Assembly: GCF_023278185.1 (NCBI RefSeq)
Contig: NZ_CP066356.1
Location: 5,448,001 to 5,512,000, forward strand
Direction: 5' to 3'
Length of the DNA: 64,000 bases
Origin: Bradyrhizobium elkanii USDA 76
GTDB taxonomy: Bacteria > Pseudomonadota > Alphaproteobacteria > Rhizobiales > Xanthobacteraceae
Shown here: piece by piece, positions 24,880 to 34,223 of the stretch
Layout of the letters: each line of letters begins with the position of its first letter
Position numbering within the stretch: the first letter of the stretch is position 1
Position numbers and translations under genes: made by a program
Notes under the pieces: model-generated
The model's database searches: none
The model's input: only the letters and a program-made list of their open reading frames with translations
What the model was told of the DNA's origin: nothing

Positions 24880-26160
24880 ATGACGAACCAGACCATGGCT
24901 GAGGCCCGGCCGGCCGAGGCCGTTCACAAGACGCACGACAAGTCCGGCGACACCACGGCTCGCGCTCTGTCGCCCGCCGTCGTGCTGCTGTTCGCCGCCG
25001 CCTGCGGGCTGAGCGTCGCCAACATCTATTTCGCGCAGCCGCTGCTCGACACCATGGCGCAGGATCTCTCCATCACGCCGGCGGTGATCGGCGGCGTCGT
25101 GACGCTGACCCAGGTCGGCTACGCCTTCGGCCTGATGCTGATCGTGCCGCTTGGCGACCTTTGGGACCGCCGCAGGCTGATCGTCGGCCAGACCGTGCTG
25201 TCGGCGATCGCGCTCACCATCGTCGGCACCGCGCCGAACGCCGCGGTGCTGCTTGTCGGCATGGTGCTGGTCGGGCTGCTCGCCGTCGTGATCCAGGTGC
25301 TGGTCGCCTACGCCGCGACGCTGGCGGCGCCGGCCGATCGCGGCCGCACCATCGGCACCGTCACCAGCGGCGTGGTTTCAGGCATTCTGCTGGCACGTTT
25401 CGCCGCCGGCGCGCTGGCCGATCTCGGCGGCTGGCGCGTGGTCTACCTCACCTCGGCCGCGCTGACGCTGGTGCTGGCGGCGCTATTGGCACGCGCGCTG
25501 CCGCGGCATGCACCGCAGCCGATGGCCGGATCGTCCTACGCAAAGCTGCTGCGCTCGACGGTCACGCTGTTCGTCGAGGAGCAGGTCCTGCGCGAACGCG
25601 CGGTGTTCGCGCTTTTGATCTTCGCGAGCTTCAGCGTGTTCTGGAGCTCGGTCGTGCTGCCGCTCGCGGCACCCCCGCTCTCGTTGTCGCATACCACGAT
25701 CGGGATGCTCGGGATCGCAGGCCTCGCCGGCGCGCTGGCGGCGCGCAATTCCGGCCAGCTCGCCGACCGCGGCTGGGGGCAGCGCACCACCGGCTTGTCG
25801 TTGCTCTTGATGCTCGCCGGCTGGGTGCCGATCGCCTGCCTCAACACCTCGCCATGGCTGGTCGTGGCCGGCGTGCTGATGATCGACTTCGCGGTGCAGG
25901 CGATCCATGTCACCAACCAGAGCCTGATCGTCGCCGCGCGCCCTGACGCGGCGAGCCGGCTGGTCGGCGGCTACATGGTGTTCTATTCGATCGGAACGGG
26001 TTTTGGCGCGATAAGCTCGACGATGGCCTATGCGGCCGCCGGCTGGCCCGGCGTGTGCGTCCTGGGCGCCGCGATCAGCGCCTGCGCGCTGCTGTACTGG
26101 GTGATCGTGGTGAGCAGGACGCCGGCGGCGCAGAGCGTTTGCACCGTCCCGTCACCCTGA
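24880..26160 (+). CDS. MFS transporter
   Basis: This 426-residue protein starts at an ATG with GGAGG five bases upstream and has twelve predicted helices. The signature loop after helix 2 is GDLWDRRRLIVG; helix 1 is FAAACGLSVANIYFAQPLL, a motif of the DHA1-like YNFM/CmlA-type group (NIYxxQPLL). Such proteins export drugs or metabolites by proton exchange. It is regulated probably by the divergent HxlR protein. The last residues (VCTVPSP) and the stop are encoded by a dispersed repeat beginning at 26151. Confidence 0.9.
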   Translation: MTNQTMAEARPAEAVHKTHDKSGDTTARALSPAVVLLFAAACGLSVANIYFAQPLLDTMAQDLSITPAVIGGVVTLTQVGYAFGLMLIVPLGDLWDRRRLIVGQTVLSAIALTIVGTAPNAAVLLVGMVLVGLLAVVIQVLVAYAATLAAPADRGRTIGTVTSGVVSGILLARFAAGALADLGGWRVVYLTSAALTLVLAALLARALPRHAPQPMAGSSYAKLLRSTVTLFVEEQVLRERAVFALLIFASFSVFWSSVVLPLAAPPLSLSHTTIGMLGIAGLAGALAARNSGQLADRGWGQRTTGLSLLLMLAGWVPIACLNTSPWLVVAGVLMIDFAVQAIHVTNQSLIVAARPDAASRLVGGYMVFYSIGTGFGAISSTMAYAAAGWPGVCVLGAAISACALLYWVIVVSRTPAAQSVCTVPSP

Positions 26161-26272
26161 GGAGCGCGCGCTTGCGCGCGTCTCGAAGGGCGACGGCCCG
26201 CGTCCATCCCCATCCTTCGAGGCTCGCCAAGCGTTGCTGGCCCATCGCTCGGCGCACACCTCCGGCGACAAC
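26151..26272. repeat. TCTCGAAGG-family repeat, contains the MFS stop
   Basis: GTCACCCTGAGGAGCGCG...CATCCTTCGAGGCTCGCC...GCACACCTCCGGCGAC matches the copy at 23611. The TGA of the MFS gene (26158-26160) is part of the repeat's CCCTGAGG. Confidence 0.75.
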
Positions 26273-26318
26273 AGCGACGCCGTTGCGCCGGCGACAACGC
26301 CAGGGCGTTGCGCCGGCG

Positions 26319-27620
26319 TCACGCTCGGCGCTTGAGGATGCTGACGAAAAACCCATCCGTACCGGTGCGGCGCGGCGTCATCAGCAGGCCTTCCGCCGAC
26401 AGCAGCGCGGCCTCGGCAAACGCCTCGGCCTTGTCCCACAGCACCGCTGCGGTCTGCTCCGGCGGCTGCACGGAGAACTCCGGATGCCGCGCGGTGAAGG
26501 CCCTGACCTGCTCACCGTTCTCCTCCGCCAGCACCGAGCAGGTGATGTAGGCGATCCGGCCGCCGCCCTTCACCAGCGGCGCGGCGCGCTCCAGCACCTC
26601 GGCCTGATCCTTCAGCCGCACCTCGAGCGCGCCGGGGCGCATGCGCCATTTGGCGTCGGGATTGCGGCGCCAGGTCCCGGTGCCGGTGCACGGCGCGTCG
26701 ATCAGCACGAGGTCGGCGGACGCCTTGATGTCGGACAGTACCTCCTCCTCGCCGCGCGGCGTGCGCACGTCGCAATTGTGCACGCCGGCGCGCGACAGCC
26801 GCTCATGGATCGGCGCGAGCTGGCGCTTGTCGCTGTCGGTCGCGATCAGCCGGCCCTTGCCTTGCATCATCGCCGCCACCGCCAGCGTCTTGCCGCCGGC
26901 GCCGGCGCAGAGATCGATCACCTGCTCGCCCGGCTTGGCCGCCGAGAACAAGGCGGCGAGCTGCGAGCCCTCGTCCTGGACCTCGATGGCGCCCTTGATG
27001 AAATCCTCCTCGGCATGGATGCCGGGATTGCGCGCGTCGGCGCCGAGCTCGATGCGCAGGCCGAGCGGCGACCACGGCGTTTCCCTGGCGCCGAGATGCG
27101 ACAGCCGCGGCAGCACCTTCTCGCGCTTGCCGCGCAGCGTGTTGACGCGCAGATCGAGCGGCGCGCGGCTCGCCATCGCGGTCGCTTCCGCCGCGCGGTC
27201 GTCGCCGAACACCTTTGCCAGATGCGGGTCGAGCCAGTCCGGATAGTCGCCCGCGACATGCGCCGGCGCCTCCTTGAGCGAGCGCGAGGCCAATGCGGCC
27301 TCCTCGGTCGCGGTCAGCGGATCCGGCGCGAACCGGCCGCCGTCGCACAGCGCCTGGATCGTGGCGATATCCATGCCGCGTTCGAGCTTGAGCATGCCGA
27401 GCACGCGCGACCGGGCGCTGGCGTCATCCATCAAATAGGCCGCGGAGGATTGCCGGCGCAGCACGTCCCAGATCAGGCCGGAGATCGCGGCGCGATCGCC
27501 GGAGCCGGCATAACGGTGCGCGGTGCCCCATTCCTTCAGCGCTTTCGCCGCGGGAACGCGCTGTGCGTCGATGGTGGCGATCAGTTCGATCGCGGCGGAA
27601 AGCCGGGCAGCGGGGGTCAT
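26319..27620 (-). CDS. RsmB/NOP-family RNA (cytosine-5) methyltransferase
   Basis: This 433-residue protein has the SAM-binding motif IDLCAGAGGKTLAVAA, the catalytic PCTGTGTWRRNP (Cys311) and TCSVLAEENGEQ (Cys361) of m5C RNA methyltransferases, with both conserved cysteines. The N-terminal part (residues ~1-130) resembles the NusB-like RNA-binding region of RsmB, though shorter than normal. It probably methylates 16S rRNA, using SAM; other rRNA or tRNA targets are possible. It is downstream of a MAPEG gene on the same strand, 22 bases apart, so cotranscribed. Confidence 0.9.
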   Translation of the reverse strand: MTPAARLSAAIELIATIDAQRVPAAKALKEWGTAHRYAGSGDRAAISGLIWDVLRRQSSAAYLMDDASARSRVLGMLKLERGMDIATIQALCDGGRFAPDPLTATEEAALASRSLKEAPAHVAGDYPDWLDPHLAKVFGDDRAAEATAMASRAPLDLRVNTLRGKREKVLPRLSHLGARETPWSPLGLRIELGADARNPGIHAEEDFIKGAIEVQDEGSQLAALFSAAKPGEQVIDLCAGAGGKTLAVAAMMQGKGRLIATDSDKRQLAPIHERLSRAGVHNCDVRTPRGEEEVLSDIKASADLVLIDAPCTGTGTWRRNPDAKWRMRPGALEVRLKDQAEVLERAAPLVKGGGRIAYITCSVLAEENGEQVRAFTARHPEFSVQPPEQTAAVLWDKAEAFAEAALLSAEGLLMTPRRTGTDGFFVSILKRRA

Positions 27621-27642
27621 TGATCTCTTTCGGTTGGGCGCA

Positions 27643-28065
27643 TCAGATCAGCAGCAGCAGTCTGAGCGCGAAATACAGCCACATGGCCGCCAGCACCAGC
27701 GCGCCGGCGAACCAGGCGAGCGAGCGCGGCCGCACGTCGTTGGAGGTGACGAACACGCTGGCATGGGCAAACCGCGTCACCACGAACACCCAGGACATCA
27801 GCACGATGAACAGATCGGCACGGCGCAGCGGCAGCGCAATCGCGATCAGGACATAGAACAGGATCGGCAGCTCGAACTGGTTGGCGAAGCAGTTGCCGAA
27901 CTTGGTGGCCTGGGCCGGCCAGTTCGGCTCGCGCAGCGCGATGTCTCCGATCTTGGTCTCGCCGCTCGTCAGCGCCCTTGTACGCGTTGTCGCCATGGCG
28001 AACAACAGCGCGAAGGCGAGCCCGATCTGGATGAAGACCGGCAGCAGAACCATTTGAACCGACAT
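27643..28065 (-). CDS. MAPEG-family membrane protein
   Basis: The ATG at 28065 (MSVQMVLLPVFIQIG) follows GGGAG and gives 140 residues. Four hydrophobic helices and the family motif NQFELPILFYVLIAIAL with RFAHASVFVTSNDV mark the MAPEG group (membrane-associated proteins in eicosanoid and glutathione metabolism). Bacterial members often have glutathione transferase or peroxidase activity in the inner membrane; the activity here is unknown. It is probably cotranscribed with the downstream RsmB-like gene. Confidence 0.88.
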   Translation of the reverse strand: MSVQMVLLPVFIQIGLAFALLFAMATTRTRALTSGETKIGDIALREPNWPAQATKFGNCFANQFELPILFYVLIAIALPLRRADLFIVLMSWVFVVTRFAHASVFVTSNDVRPRSLAWFAGALVLAAMWLYFALRLLLLI

Positions 28066-28483
28066 CAAAAATCTCCCTCAGCCGCGGGCGCCCTGCCGCC
28101 CTCTTAGCCGCCGCTCGCCCACAAGACAATGAGCGCCCAATGAAGCGGCCCAATAAGGCGCCTGGGTAACCCGTTGAAACATCACCCGAGCCCGGATGAC
28201 CAACTCCCAGGACCAATAGCGGTTTCAGCCCCTCACGGATGACGCGATCAGCATCATCACCCCGATCCTCGACAGCGCAGCCCCGGGGCAGCGACGTGCC
28301 CGGCATGGTGACGGCGGGGCTCGCCGGCGTCGGTGCGGCAACTGGCGATCAGCGGCCGCCCAAAAAGGCGCAAAACCAAACATCACATCAAACAGGACTT
28401 CAAACGAGGCATCGAACAAGACGACAAAATCGTCATCGTTCCGACTTCGCGCCGACCTATGCTCCGGCCGAAAGGAGCGATGC
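28066..28483. other. Gap with degenerate 12-bp tandem repeats
   Basis: Between the divergent MAPEG and phosphoesterase genes, bases 28372-28419 contain four 12-base units, such as CACATCAAACAG and GACTTCAAACGA, with decreasing similarity. AAAGGAG before 28484 is a ribosome binding site. A GAGCCCGGATGACC stretch near 28190 is like part of the palindromic repeats. I see no gene. Confidence 0.5.
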
Positions 28484-29323
28484 ATGCCCCAATTTCGCCT
28501 GACACAAATCTCCGACACCCATCTCGCGCGCCGCTTCAAGCCGCTCATCGACAACTTTCATCGCGTCAGCGAGCACATCGACGCTGCGCGTCCCGATCTC
28601 GTGCTCAACTCCGGCGACGTCTCGTTCGACGGGCCGACCAGCCGCGACGACCTCGCGTTCGCCAAGGAGCTGCACAACGCGCTGCCGGTCGATTGCCTCT
28701 ATCTGCCGGGCAATCACGACATCGGTGACAATCCGACCGCGGTCGGCCCCACGCCTTCACAACTGCCGACCGAGGAGACGCGCGGCGCCTTCACCTCGGT
28801 GCTCGGCGAGGACCGCTGGCATTTCGACGCTGCCGGCTGGTGCTTCATCGGGCTGAATTCGCTGATCATGAACACCGGCCTCGACAGCGAGGTCGAGCAG
28901 TTCGACTGGCTCGCAGGCGCGCTCGACAAGGCCGTCGGCAGGCCGGTCGCGCTGTTCCTGCACAAGCCGCTCTATCTCGACCTGCCCTATGATGCCGAGC
29001 GCGCCGAGACCGCGATCCGCTTCGTCCCGCAGCCGGCGCGCCGCCGCCTGATCGAGATGCTCGGCAAGGTCGATTGGCGTCTGGTCGGCAGCGGCCATGT
29101 GCACCAGCGCCGCGACTACACGTTCGAGCATGTCAGACACATCTGGGCGCCCTCGGCGGGCTTCATCATCTCGGACGCGCGGCAGGAGGTGATCGGCATC
29201 AAGGAAGTTGGTCTCGTCGAATACCGCTTCCAGCCCGACAGTTTCGAGGTCCGCCACGTCAGGGCGAAGGGCCAGGTCGATGTCGACCTGGACATGCTGC
29301 TCGGCAAAGAGACGGCGGCCTGA
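28484..29323 (+). CDS. Metallophosphoesterase (calcineurin-like)
   Basis: This 279-residue protein has AAAGGAG upstream and the full set of dimetal motifs: DTHLAR (residues ~11), NSGDVSFDG, PGNHDIGD (~75-79), FLHKPLY and GSGHVHQRR. It belongs to the class III cyclic-nucleotide phosphodiesterase-like phosphoesterases. It is cytoplasmic. The substrate could be cyclic nucleotides or other phosphodiesters and cannot be determined from sequence. Tandem 12-mers lie 65-110 bases upstream. Confidence 0.9.
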   Translation: MPQFRLTQISDTHLARRFKPLIDNFHRVSEHIDAARPDLVLNSGDVSFDGPTSRDDLAFAKELHNALPVDCLYLPGNHDIGDNPTAVGPTPSQLPTEETRGAFTSVLGEDRWHFDAAGWCFIGLNSLIMNTGLDSEVEQFDWLAGALDKAVGRPVALFLHKPLYLDLPYDAERAETAIRFVPQPARRRLIEMLGKVDWRLVGSGHVHQRRDYTFEHVRHIWAPSAGFIISDARQEVIGIKEVGLVEYRFQPDSFEVRHVRAKGQVDVDLDMLLGKETAA

Positions 29324-29329
29324 ACCGCG

Positions 29330-29587
29330 TCAGCTCCGCGCCGCGTCGTTCAGGTCGCGCTTGATCACGGTGAGCAGCGCCTGCAGCGAGTCCTTGTTCG
29401 GCTGCGGCGCCGGCGGCGGGCGCCGCACGCGAGGCACCTGCGGCATGAAGCGGACCGGCTCCGTGTCCGGCTGCTCCTCGACGAATTTTCCATGCAAGAC
29501 GTCGTCGCGGCGGCCCATGACGAACATCGTCGCCCAATAGCCGACGGAGAGGAGAATGACCCCGAAAACAATAAGTTCAAAAATCAT
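29330..29587 (-). CDS. Small single-span membrane protein of unknown function
   Basis: The ATG at 29587 (MIFELIVFGVILLSVGYWATMFVMG) gives 85 residues with one N-terminal membrane helix, then a basic-acidic soluble tail containing RRPPPAPQPNKDSLQALLTVIKRDLND. The family is unknown to me. The open frame upstream (to 29677) is short of signals. Convergent with the phosphoesterase, 6 bases apart. Confidence 0.7.
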   Translation of the reverse strand: MIFELIVFGVILLSVGYWATMFVMGRRDDVLHGKFVEEQPDTEPVRFMPQVPRVRRPPPAPQPNKDSLQALLTVIKRDLNDAARS

Positions 29588-29731
29588 GGCTACACCTGAA
29601 ATATAGCCATATTGAATCAACTGCTGCGGGTCTCCGTCAAGCAAATGGGGGCCAAAAGGCCCCCAAATCCCCGCCATTGTGGCGCTTTTGATACTTTGTT
29701 GCGCGGAATGGGAGCTTCCGGGGCCTGTAAC

Positions 29732-30754
29732 TCAGGCCTTGTCCGGCCCGACCCGGACCAGCTGCTTGCCGAAATTGGCGCCCTTGAGCAGTCCCATGAA
29801 GGCCTCCGGCGCGCTGTCCAGGCCCTCGGTCACGAACTCCTTGTACTTGACCTTGCCGTCACGCACCCACTGCGACATGTCGCGGAGGAAGTCGCCATGC
29901 ATGGCGGCGAAGTCGCTGACGATGAAGCCGCGGAAGGTCAGCCGCTTGGTCAGGATGTTGCGCATCATCGCGCCGGCCCATTTCGGTGCGTGCGCTTCGG
30001 TGTCGTTGTAATGCGCGATCAGGCCGCAGACCGGGATGCGCGCGAACGCGTTGAGCAGCGGAAACACCGCGTCGAACACCGCGCCGCCGACATTCTCGAA
30101 ATAGACGTCGATGCCCTTCGGGCAGGCTTCCTTCAGCTTCGCCGCGAGATTGGGATCGCGGTGATCGAGGCACTCGTCGAAGCCGAGCTCGTTCTTGACG
30201 TAGGCGCACTTGTCCTTGCCGCCGGCAATGCCGATCGCCCGCGCGCCCTTGATCTTGGCGATCTGGCCGACCGCCGAGCCGACTGCACCGGACGCGGCCG
30301 CCACCACCACCGTCTCGCCCGCCTGCGGCTTGCCGATTTCGAGCAGTCCCGTATAGGCGGTCATGCCGGGCATGCCGAGCACACCGACCGCGGTCGAGAT
30401 CGGCGCGATCTTCGGATCGATCTTGGCGAGGCCCTTGCCGTCGGACAGCACGTGCGTCTGCCAGCCCGCGCGCGACAGCACAATATCGCCCTTGGCAAAG
30501 GCGGGATTGTTGGACGCGATCACCTCGCTCACCGTACCGCCTTCCATCACGCCGCCGACCGGCACCGGCGCGGCATAGGACGGACCGTCGGCCATGCGGC
30601 CGCGCATATAGGGATCGAGCGACAGCCAGATGGTGCGCAGCAGCACTTCGCCCGCGCCCGGCGTCGGCGGCGTGTAGTCCTCGAGCCTGAAATTGGCCGA
30701 CTTGGGCTCGCCGTGCGGGCGCGAAGCCAGGACGATGCGCTTTCCTTGGGACAT
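29732..30754 (-). CDS. NADP-dependent oxidoreductase (CurA/prostaglandin reductase-like)
   Basis: The ATG at 30754 (MSQGKRIVLASRPHGEP) follows AGAGGAAA and gives 340 residues. It is a zinc-free member of the medium-chain reductase family, with LSLDPYMRGRM and GVMEGGTVSEVI in the substrate domain and the Rossmann loop AAASGAVGSAVGQIAKIKG. IDVYFENVGGAVFDAV is the hallmark of the leukotriene/curcumin reductase group. It probably reduces activated double bonds of enones with NADPH. The physiological substrate is unknown. Confidence 0.9.
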   Translation of the reverse strand: MSQGKRIVLASRPHGEPKSANFRLEDYTPPTPGAGEVLLRTIWLSLDPYMRGRMADGPSYAAPVPVGGVMEGGTVSEVIASNNPAFAKGDIVLSRAGWQTHVLSDGKGLAKIDPKIAPISTAVGVLGMPGMTAYTGLLEIGKPQAGETVVVAAASGAVGSAVGQIAKIKGARAIGIAGGKDKCAYVKNELGFDECLDHRDPNLAAKLKEACPKGIDVYFENVGGAVFDAVFPLLNAFARIPVCGLIAHYNDTEAHAPKWAGAMMRNILTKRLTFRGFIVSDFAAMHGDFLRDMSQWVRDGKVKYKEFVTEGLDSAPEAFMGLLKGANFGKQLVRVGPDKA

Positions 30755-31461
30755 GTTGATTTCCTCTTGAGGTGATTGGTTCGTGGCGGACACGTAGTCA
30801 TGCAATCCAGCTTCCCGCAAGGGAGATGGATTTGCTCTTTCGCGCAGCACTGTTTGAAATGTTGTTTGAAATGACGACTGTCATGCCAGGCACATTGGCG
30901 CCAACGCGATACCGTCATGTCGCGGCGGTTCGCAGGGGCCCCTGGTGGCGGCAGTTTGTCACGGCGCGCCACCGGCAAACGAAGCGGCCATAGTCAAGTC
31001 GGCTGATCCGACCTCGCCATCCGGCACGGCGGAGCCAAAGCGGTCAGGCGGCCCTCCATGGGTCGCAACGAGGGCGGCCGCGCAGCAAATCGGCAACCGG
31101 TTTCCGGTCGCCCTCGAAACCTGAATGGCGCAGGACTTCGGTCGGCTTCGCGGGACCGTCCGATGGACGTGAGGCTCTCCGAAGCATTGGGGTTACCTCT
31201 TGAGAGCCGATCAGCGTCCTCGCGCCGCAATGTCGGTCTGGTGGCAGCCGAATTCACCTTCGGCGAATTGGCAGCCGGCAGACTTATTTCTGCCGCGCGC
31301 GCCCGCGGCAAAAACGCGACCTATCAATCTGGCACTTGTCGGACTTGCGATTCGCTGTAATCTCGCACCATGCGGCACTCGCATGTCTGCTACCCAAAAA
31401 TGGAGCAGGCATCACCATAACAGGAGCGAACCAACGCTTCGGTTTTTGGATCGAGACCGAC
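30755..31461. other. 707-base gap; tandem 12-mers
   Basis: Between divergent genes I find no credible protein. TGTTTGAAATGT and TGTTTGAAATGA lie in tandem at 30849-30872, about 95 bases upstream of the CurA-like start; on the minus strand they read CATTTCAAACA, like the units at 28372-28419. The base composition here is less GC-rich than the neighbouring coding DNA. The open frame from 31336 into the ligase gene lacks a ribosome binding site. Confidence 0.5.
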
Positions 31462-33432
31462 ATGGCCCGCGGCGGATCGTATGACACGTTTCCCAAATTG
31501 CTGCTGCGAAACACGGCACAATTTGGCACGCGGCCAGCGTTCCGGCATAAGGATCTTGGCATCTGGCAGAGCTGGACCTGGGCTGAGGTTGCCGAGATCA
31601 TACGTAGCTACGCCGCCGGCTTGCATCGCCTTGGCTTGCGGCCGGGCGAGACAATTGCGGTAGTCGGCTCCAATCGGCCCAAGCTTTACTGGACCATGAT
31701 GGCAGCGCAGACGCTGCGCGCAATCCCCGTTCCGGTCTACTCCGATGCTGTGGCTGATGAGCTTGCTTTTGTTCTCGCTCACGCCGAGGCGACGGTGGTC
31801 GCAGCGCAGGACCAGGAGCAGGTCGACAAGGTCCTGTCGGTGTCCGACCGACTGCCGCAACTCAACAGGATTATCTACGACGAACCGCGCGGAATCGACG
31901 GCTACGATCGCGGTCGACTGATCGCAATCGGCGATATCATCAATGACGGCCGCACCGCGCTTGCAGCCGACCCAGCGCTTGGCGAACGGATCGATGAATC
32001 CATTCGGGCCGGCAACGGTTCGGACATCGCTGTCATCCTCTACACCTCGGGAACGACCGGCGCGCCCAAGGGCGTCATGCTGTCGGCGCGAGGCTGCATC
32101 GATGCTGCAACCGACACCACGCGGTTCGACAAGTTGACCGACAAGGACGTGGTGCTGGCCTATCTGCCGCTGGCTTGGGCGGGCGATCATTACGTCAGCT
32201 ATGCGCAAGGCATGGTGGCCGGATTCTGCATGGCGTGCCCGGAGAGCAGCAACACAATCGAGCAGGATCGGCATGAGATAGGACCAACCTTCTACCTGGC
32301 CCCGCCACGCGGTTTCGAGGCCATGCTGACGCGGCTGATGGTCCGGATGGAGGACGCAGCGCCGATCAAGCGACGATTGTTCAGCTACTTTCTGGACGTC
32401 GCGCGGCGGTATGGCGAGCAAGTCTTGACGGGACGTCCGGTGCCGCTGTCAGGCCGATTGCTCTATGCGCTGGGAGGCTGGCTGGTCTACGAGCCTCTCA
32501 AGAACGTTCTCGGCCTGTCTCAGGTGCGCGTCGCATACACCGGAGGCGAAGCTATCGGTCCGGATCTGTTCGCGTTCTACCGCGCGATCGGACTGAACCT
32601 GAAGCAGCTCTACGGCCAGACCGAAGCGTTCCTCTATGTAACGTGTCAGCCCGATGGCGAGATCTACCCGGATACGGTTGGTCCGCCGGCGCCCAACGTC
32701 GACATCCGCATCGCGGAATCAGGCGAAGTGCAGTTTCGCTCGCCCGGCATGTTCCTCGGATATTTCAAGGATCAGGCAAAGACCGCGGAAGCGATGACGT
32801 CCGATGGATACGTCAGGACCGGCGACGCGGGCTTCTTCGACGAGAAAACCGGGCATCTGAAGATCATCGATCGCGCGAAAGACGTCGGCCGATTGGCTGA
32901 CGGCACGATGTTTGGTCCCAAGTACCTTGAGAACAAGCTGAAGTTCTATCCCAATATCAAGGAAGCGATCACGTTCGGTGACTCCAGAGAGTTCGTATGC
33001 GCCATGCTCAACATCGACCCGGTCGCGGTCGCGAATTGGGCGGAACGCAACAACGTCGCCTACGGGTCCTATCAGGAGCTTGCCGGGCATCCGCTGGTCT
33101 ACGACATGGTCGCCAAAGACGTTGCCGCGGTGAACCGCTCCCTGGCCGGGGAAACGGTGCTTGCGGGCGCCCAGATTCGCCGCTTCCTCATTCTGCACAA
33201 GGAGCTCGACGCGGATGACGGCGAGCTGACCCGCACGCAGAAAGTGCGCCGCCGCTTCATTGCCGAACGCTATGCGTCGTTGGTCACGGCACTCTACAAC
33301 GGAGCGCATGACGCCGACATTTCCACGGAAGTGACGTTCGAGGATGGCCGGAAAGGCACGATCGCGGCACGAGTCAAGATTCGCGACATGCAAATCGTCG
33401 GTCCGGCAGAATCGCTGGGAAGAGCGGCATGA
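31462..33432 (+). CDS. AMP-dependent acyl-CoA synthetase
   Basis: Choosing the ATG at 31462 (MARGGSYDTFPKLLL) gives 656 residues, the size of long-chain acyl-CoA synthetases; the frame continues upstream to 31336 without family similarity. ATP-binding motifs are ILYTSGTTGAPKGVMLS and LYGQTEAFLY, and the hinge is IIDRAKDVGRLADG, all typical of this family. It activates a carboxylic acid to its CoA thioester via an acyl-AMP. The stop overlaps the start of an ABC ATPase gene by 4 bases and the whole importer follows, so uptake and activation are genetically linked. The substrate may be a fatty, aromatic or dicarboxylic acid. Confidence 0.92.
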   Translation: MARGGSYDTFPKLLLRNTAQFGTRPAFRHKDLGIWQSWTWAEVAEIIRSYAAGLHRLGLRPGETIAVVGSNRPKLYWTMMAAQTLRAIPVPVYSDAVADELAFVLAHAEATVVAAQDQEQVDKVLSVSDRLPQLNRIIYDEPRGIDGYDRGRLIAIGDIINDGRTALAADPALGERIDESIRAGNGSDIAVILYTSGTTGAPKGVMLSARGCIDAATDTTRFDKLTDKDVVLAYLPLAWAGDHYVSYAQGMVAGFCMACPESSNTIEQDRHEIGPTFYLAPPRGFEAMLTRLMVRMEDAAPIKRRLFSYFLDVARRYGEQVLTGRPVPLSGRLLYALGGWLVYEPLKNVLGLSQVRVAYTGGEAIGPDLFAFYRAIGLNLKQLYGQTEAFLYVTCQPDGEIYPDTVGPPAPNVDIRIAESGEVQFRSPGMFLGYFKDQAKTAEAMTSDGYVRTGDAGFFDEKTGHLKIIDRAKDVGRLADGTMFGPKYLENKLKFYPNIKEAITFGDSREFVCAMLNIDPVAVANWAERNNVAYGSYQELAGHPLVYDMVAKDVAAVNRSLAGETVLAGAQIRRFLILHKELDADDGELTRTQKVRRRFIAERYASLVTALYNGAHDADISTEVTFEDGRKGTIAARVKIRDMQIVGPAESLGRAA

Positions 33433-34214
33433 GAGCGCCAAACGCCAACGAGATCCTGCTGCAGGTCGAGGGCGTGGCACTGGCCTTCGGCGGCGTCAGG
33501 GCGCTGCGGGACGTCTCGTTCAACGTCAAAAAAGGCGAAATTCGCGCCATCATCGGCCCCAACGGCGCCGGCAAAACCTCAATGCTGAACGTCGTCAACG
33601 GTTTCTATCACCCCAACCATGGCGCCATCACCTTCAAGGGAAGCACCCGGTCCAAAATGCAGCCCTTCGAAGCGGCGCGCGGCGGCATCGCGCGCACCTT
33701 TCAGAATGTCGCCCTGTTCAAGGGCATGAGCGCGCTCGACAACATCATGGCAGGCCGCACCTTGAAGGTCCGCCGGGGACTGTTGTGGCAGGCGCTGCGT
33801 TATGGCCCTGCTCTCGCAGAGGAGGTCGAACATCGGCGTAAGGTCGAGGAGATCATCGACTTTCTGGAGATCGAGACAATCCGCAAGGTACCGGTTGGGC
33901 GCTTGCCATACGGCTTGCAAAAGCGTGTCGAACTCGGTCGCGCTCTGGCGATGGAGCCCGACCTACTCCTCCTCGACGAGCCGATGGCTGGCATGAACGT
34001 CGAGGAGAAGGAGGACATGTCGCGATTCATCGTTGATGTGAACAATCATTACGGCACGACCATCGCCCTGATCGAGCACGACATGGCCGTGGTCATGGAT
34101 CTGTCGGATCGCGTAGCGGTGCTTGATCACGGCGTAAAGATCGCCGACGGCACGCCTGATGAAGTGAAGAAGAGTCAAGCCGTCATCGACGCATATCTTG
34201 GCGTCGCGCATTGA
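33429..34214 (+). CDS. ABC importer ATPase, LivG-type
   Basis: A 261-residue ATP-binding protein with Walker A GPNGAGKTSMLN, signature LPYGLQKRVELGRALAM, Walker B LLLLDEPMAGM and the His loop ALIEHDMAV. The insertion between Walker A and signature and the NVEEKEDM region match LivG, one of two ATPases of branched-chain amino acid-type importers. Note that the signature reads YGLQKR instead of SGGQQR; LivG members commonly vary there. It overlaps the ligase gene (ATGA) and is 9 bases before the LivH-like permease. Confidence 0.93.
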   Translation: MRAPNANEILLQVEGVALAFGGVRALRDVSFNVKKGEIRAIIGPNGAGKTSMLNVVNGFYHPNHGAITFKGSTRSKMQPFEAARGGIARTFQNVALFKGMSALDNIMAGRTLKVRRGLLWQALRYGPALAEEVEHRRKVEEIIDFLEIETIRKVPVGRLPYGLQKRVELGRALAMEPDLLLLDEPMAGMNVEEKEDMSRFIVDVNNHYGTTIALIEHDMAVVMDLSDRVAVLDHGVKIADGTPDEVKKSQAVIDAYLGVAH

Positions 34215-34223
34215 GGTGCGTCC

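Noticed and set aside
28372..28419. Regularly spaced repeats that might be a CRISPR array
   Set aside because: Units are only 12 bases, directly adjacent and degenerate, without spacers or cas genes.
31330..31349. TGGCAC...TTGCG, like a sigma54 promoter before the acyl-CoA ligase
   Set aside because: The GG to GC spacing is 14 bases instead of 10.
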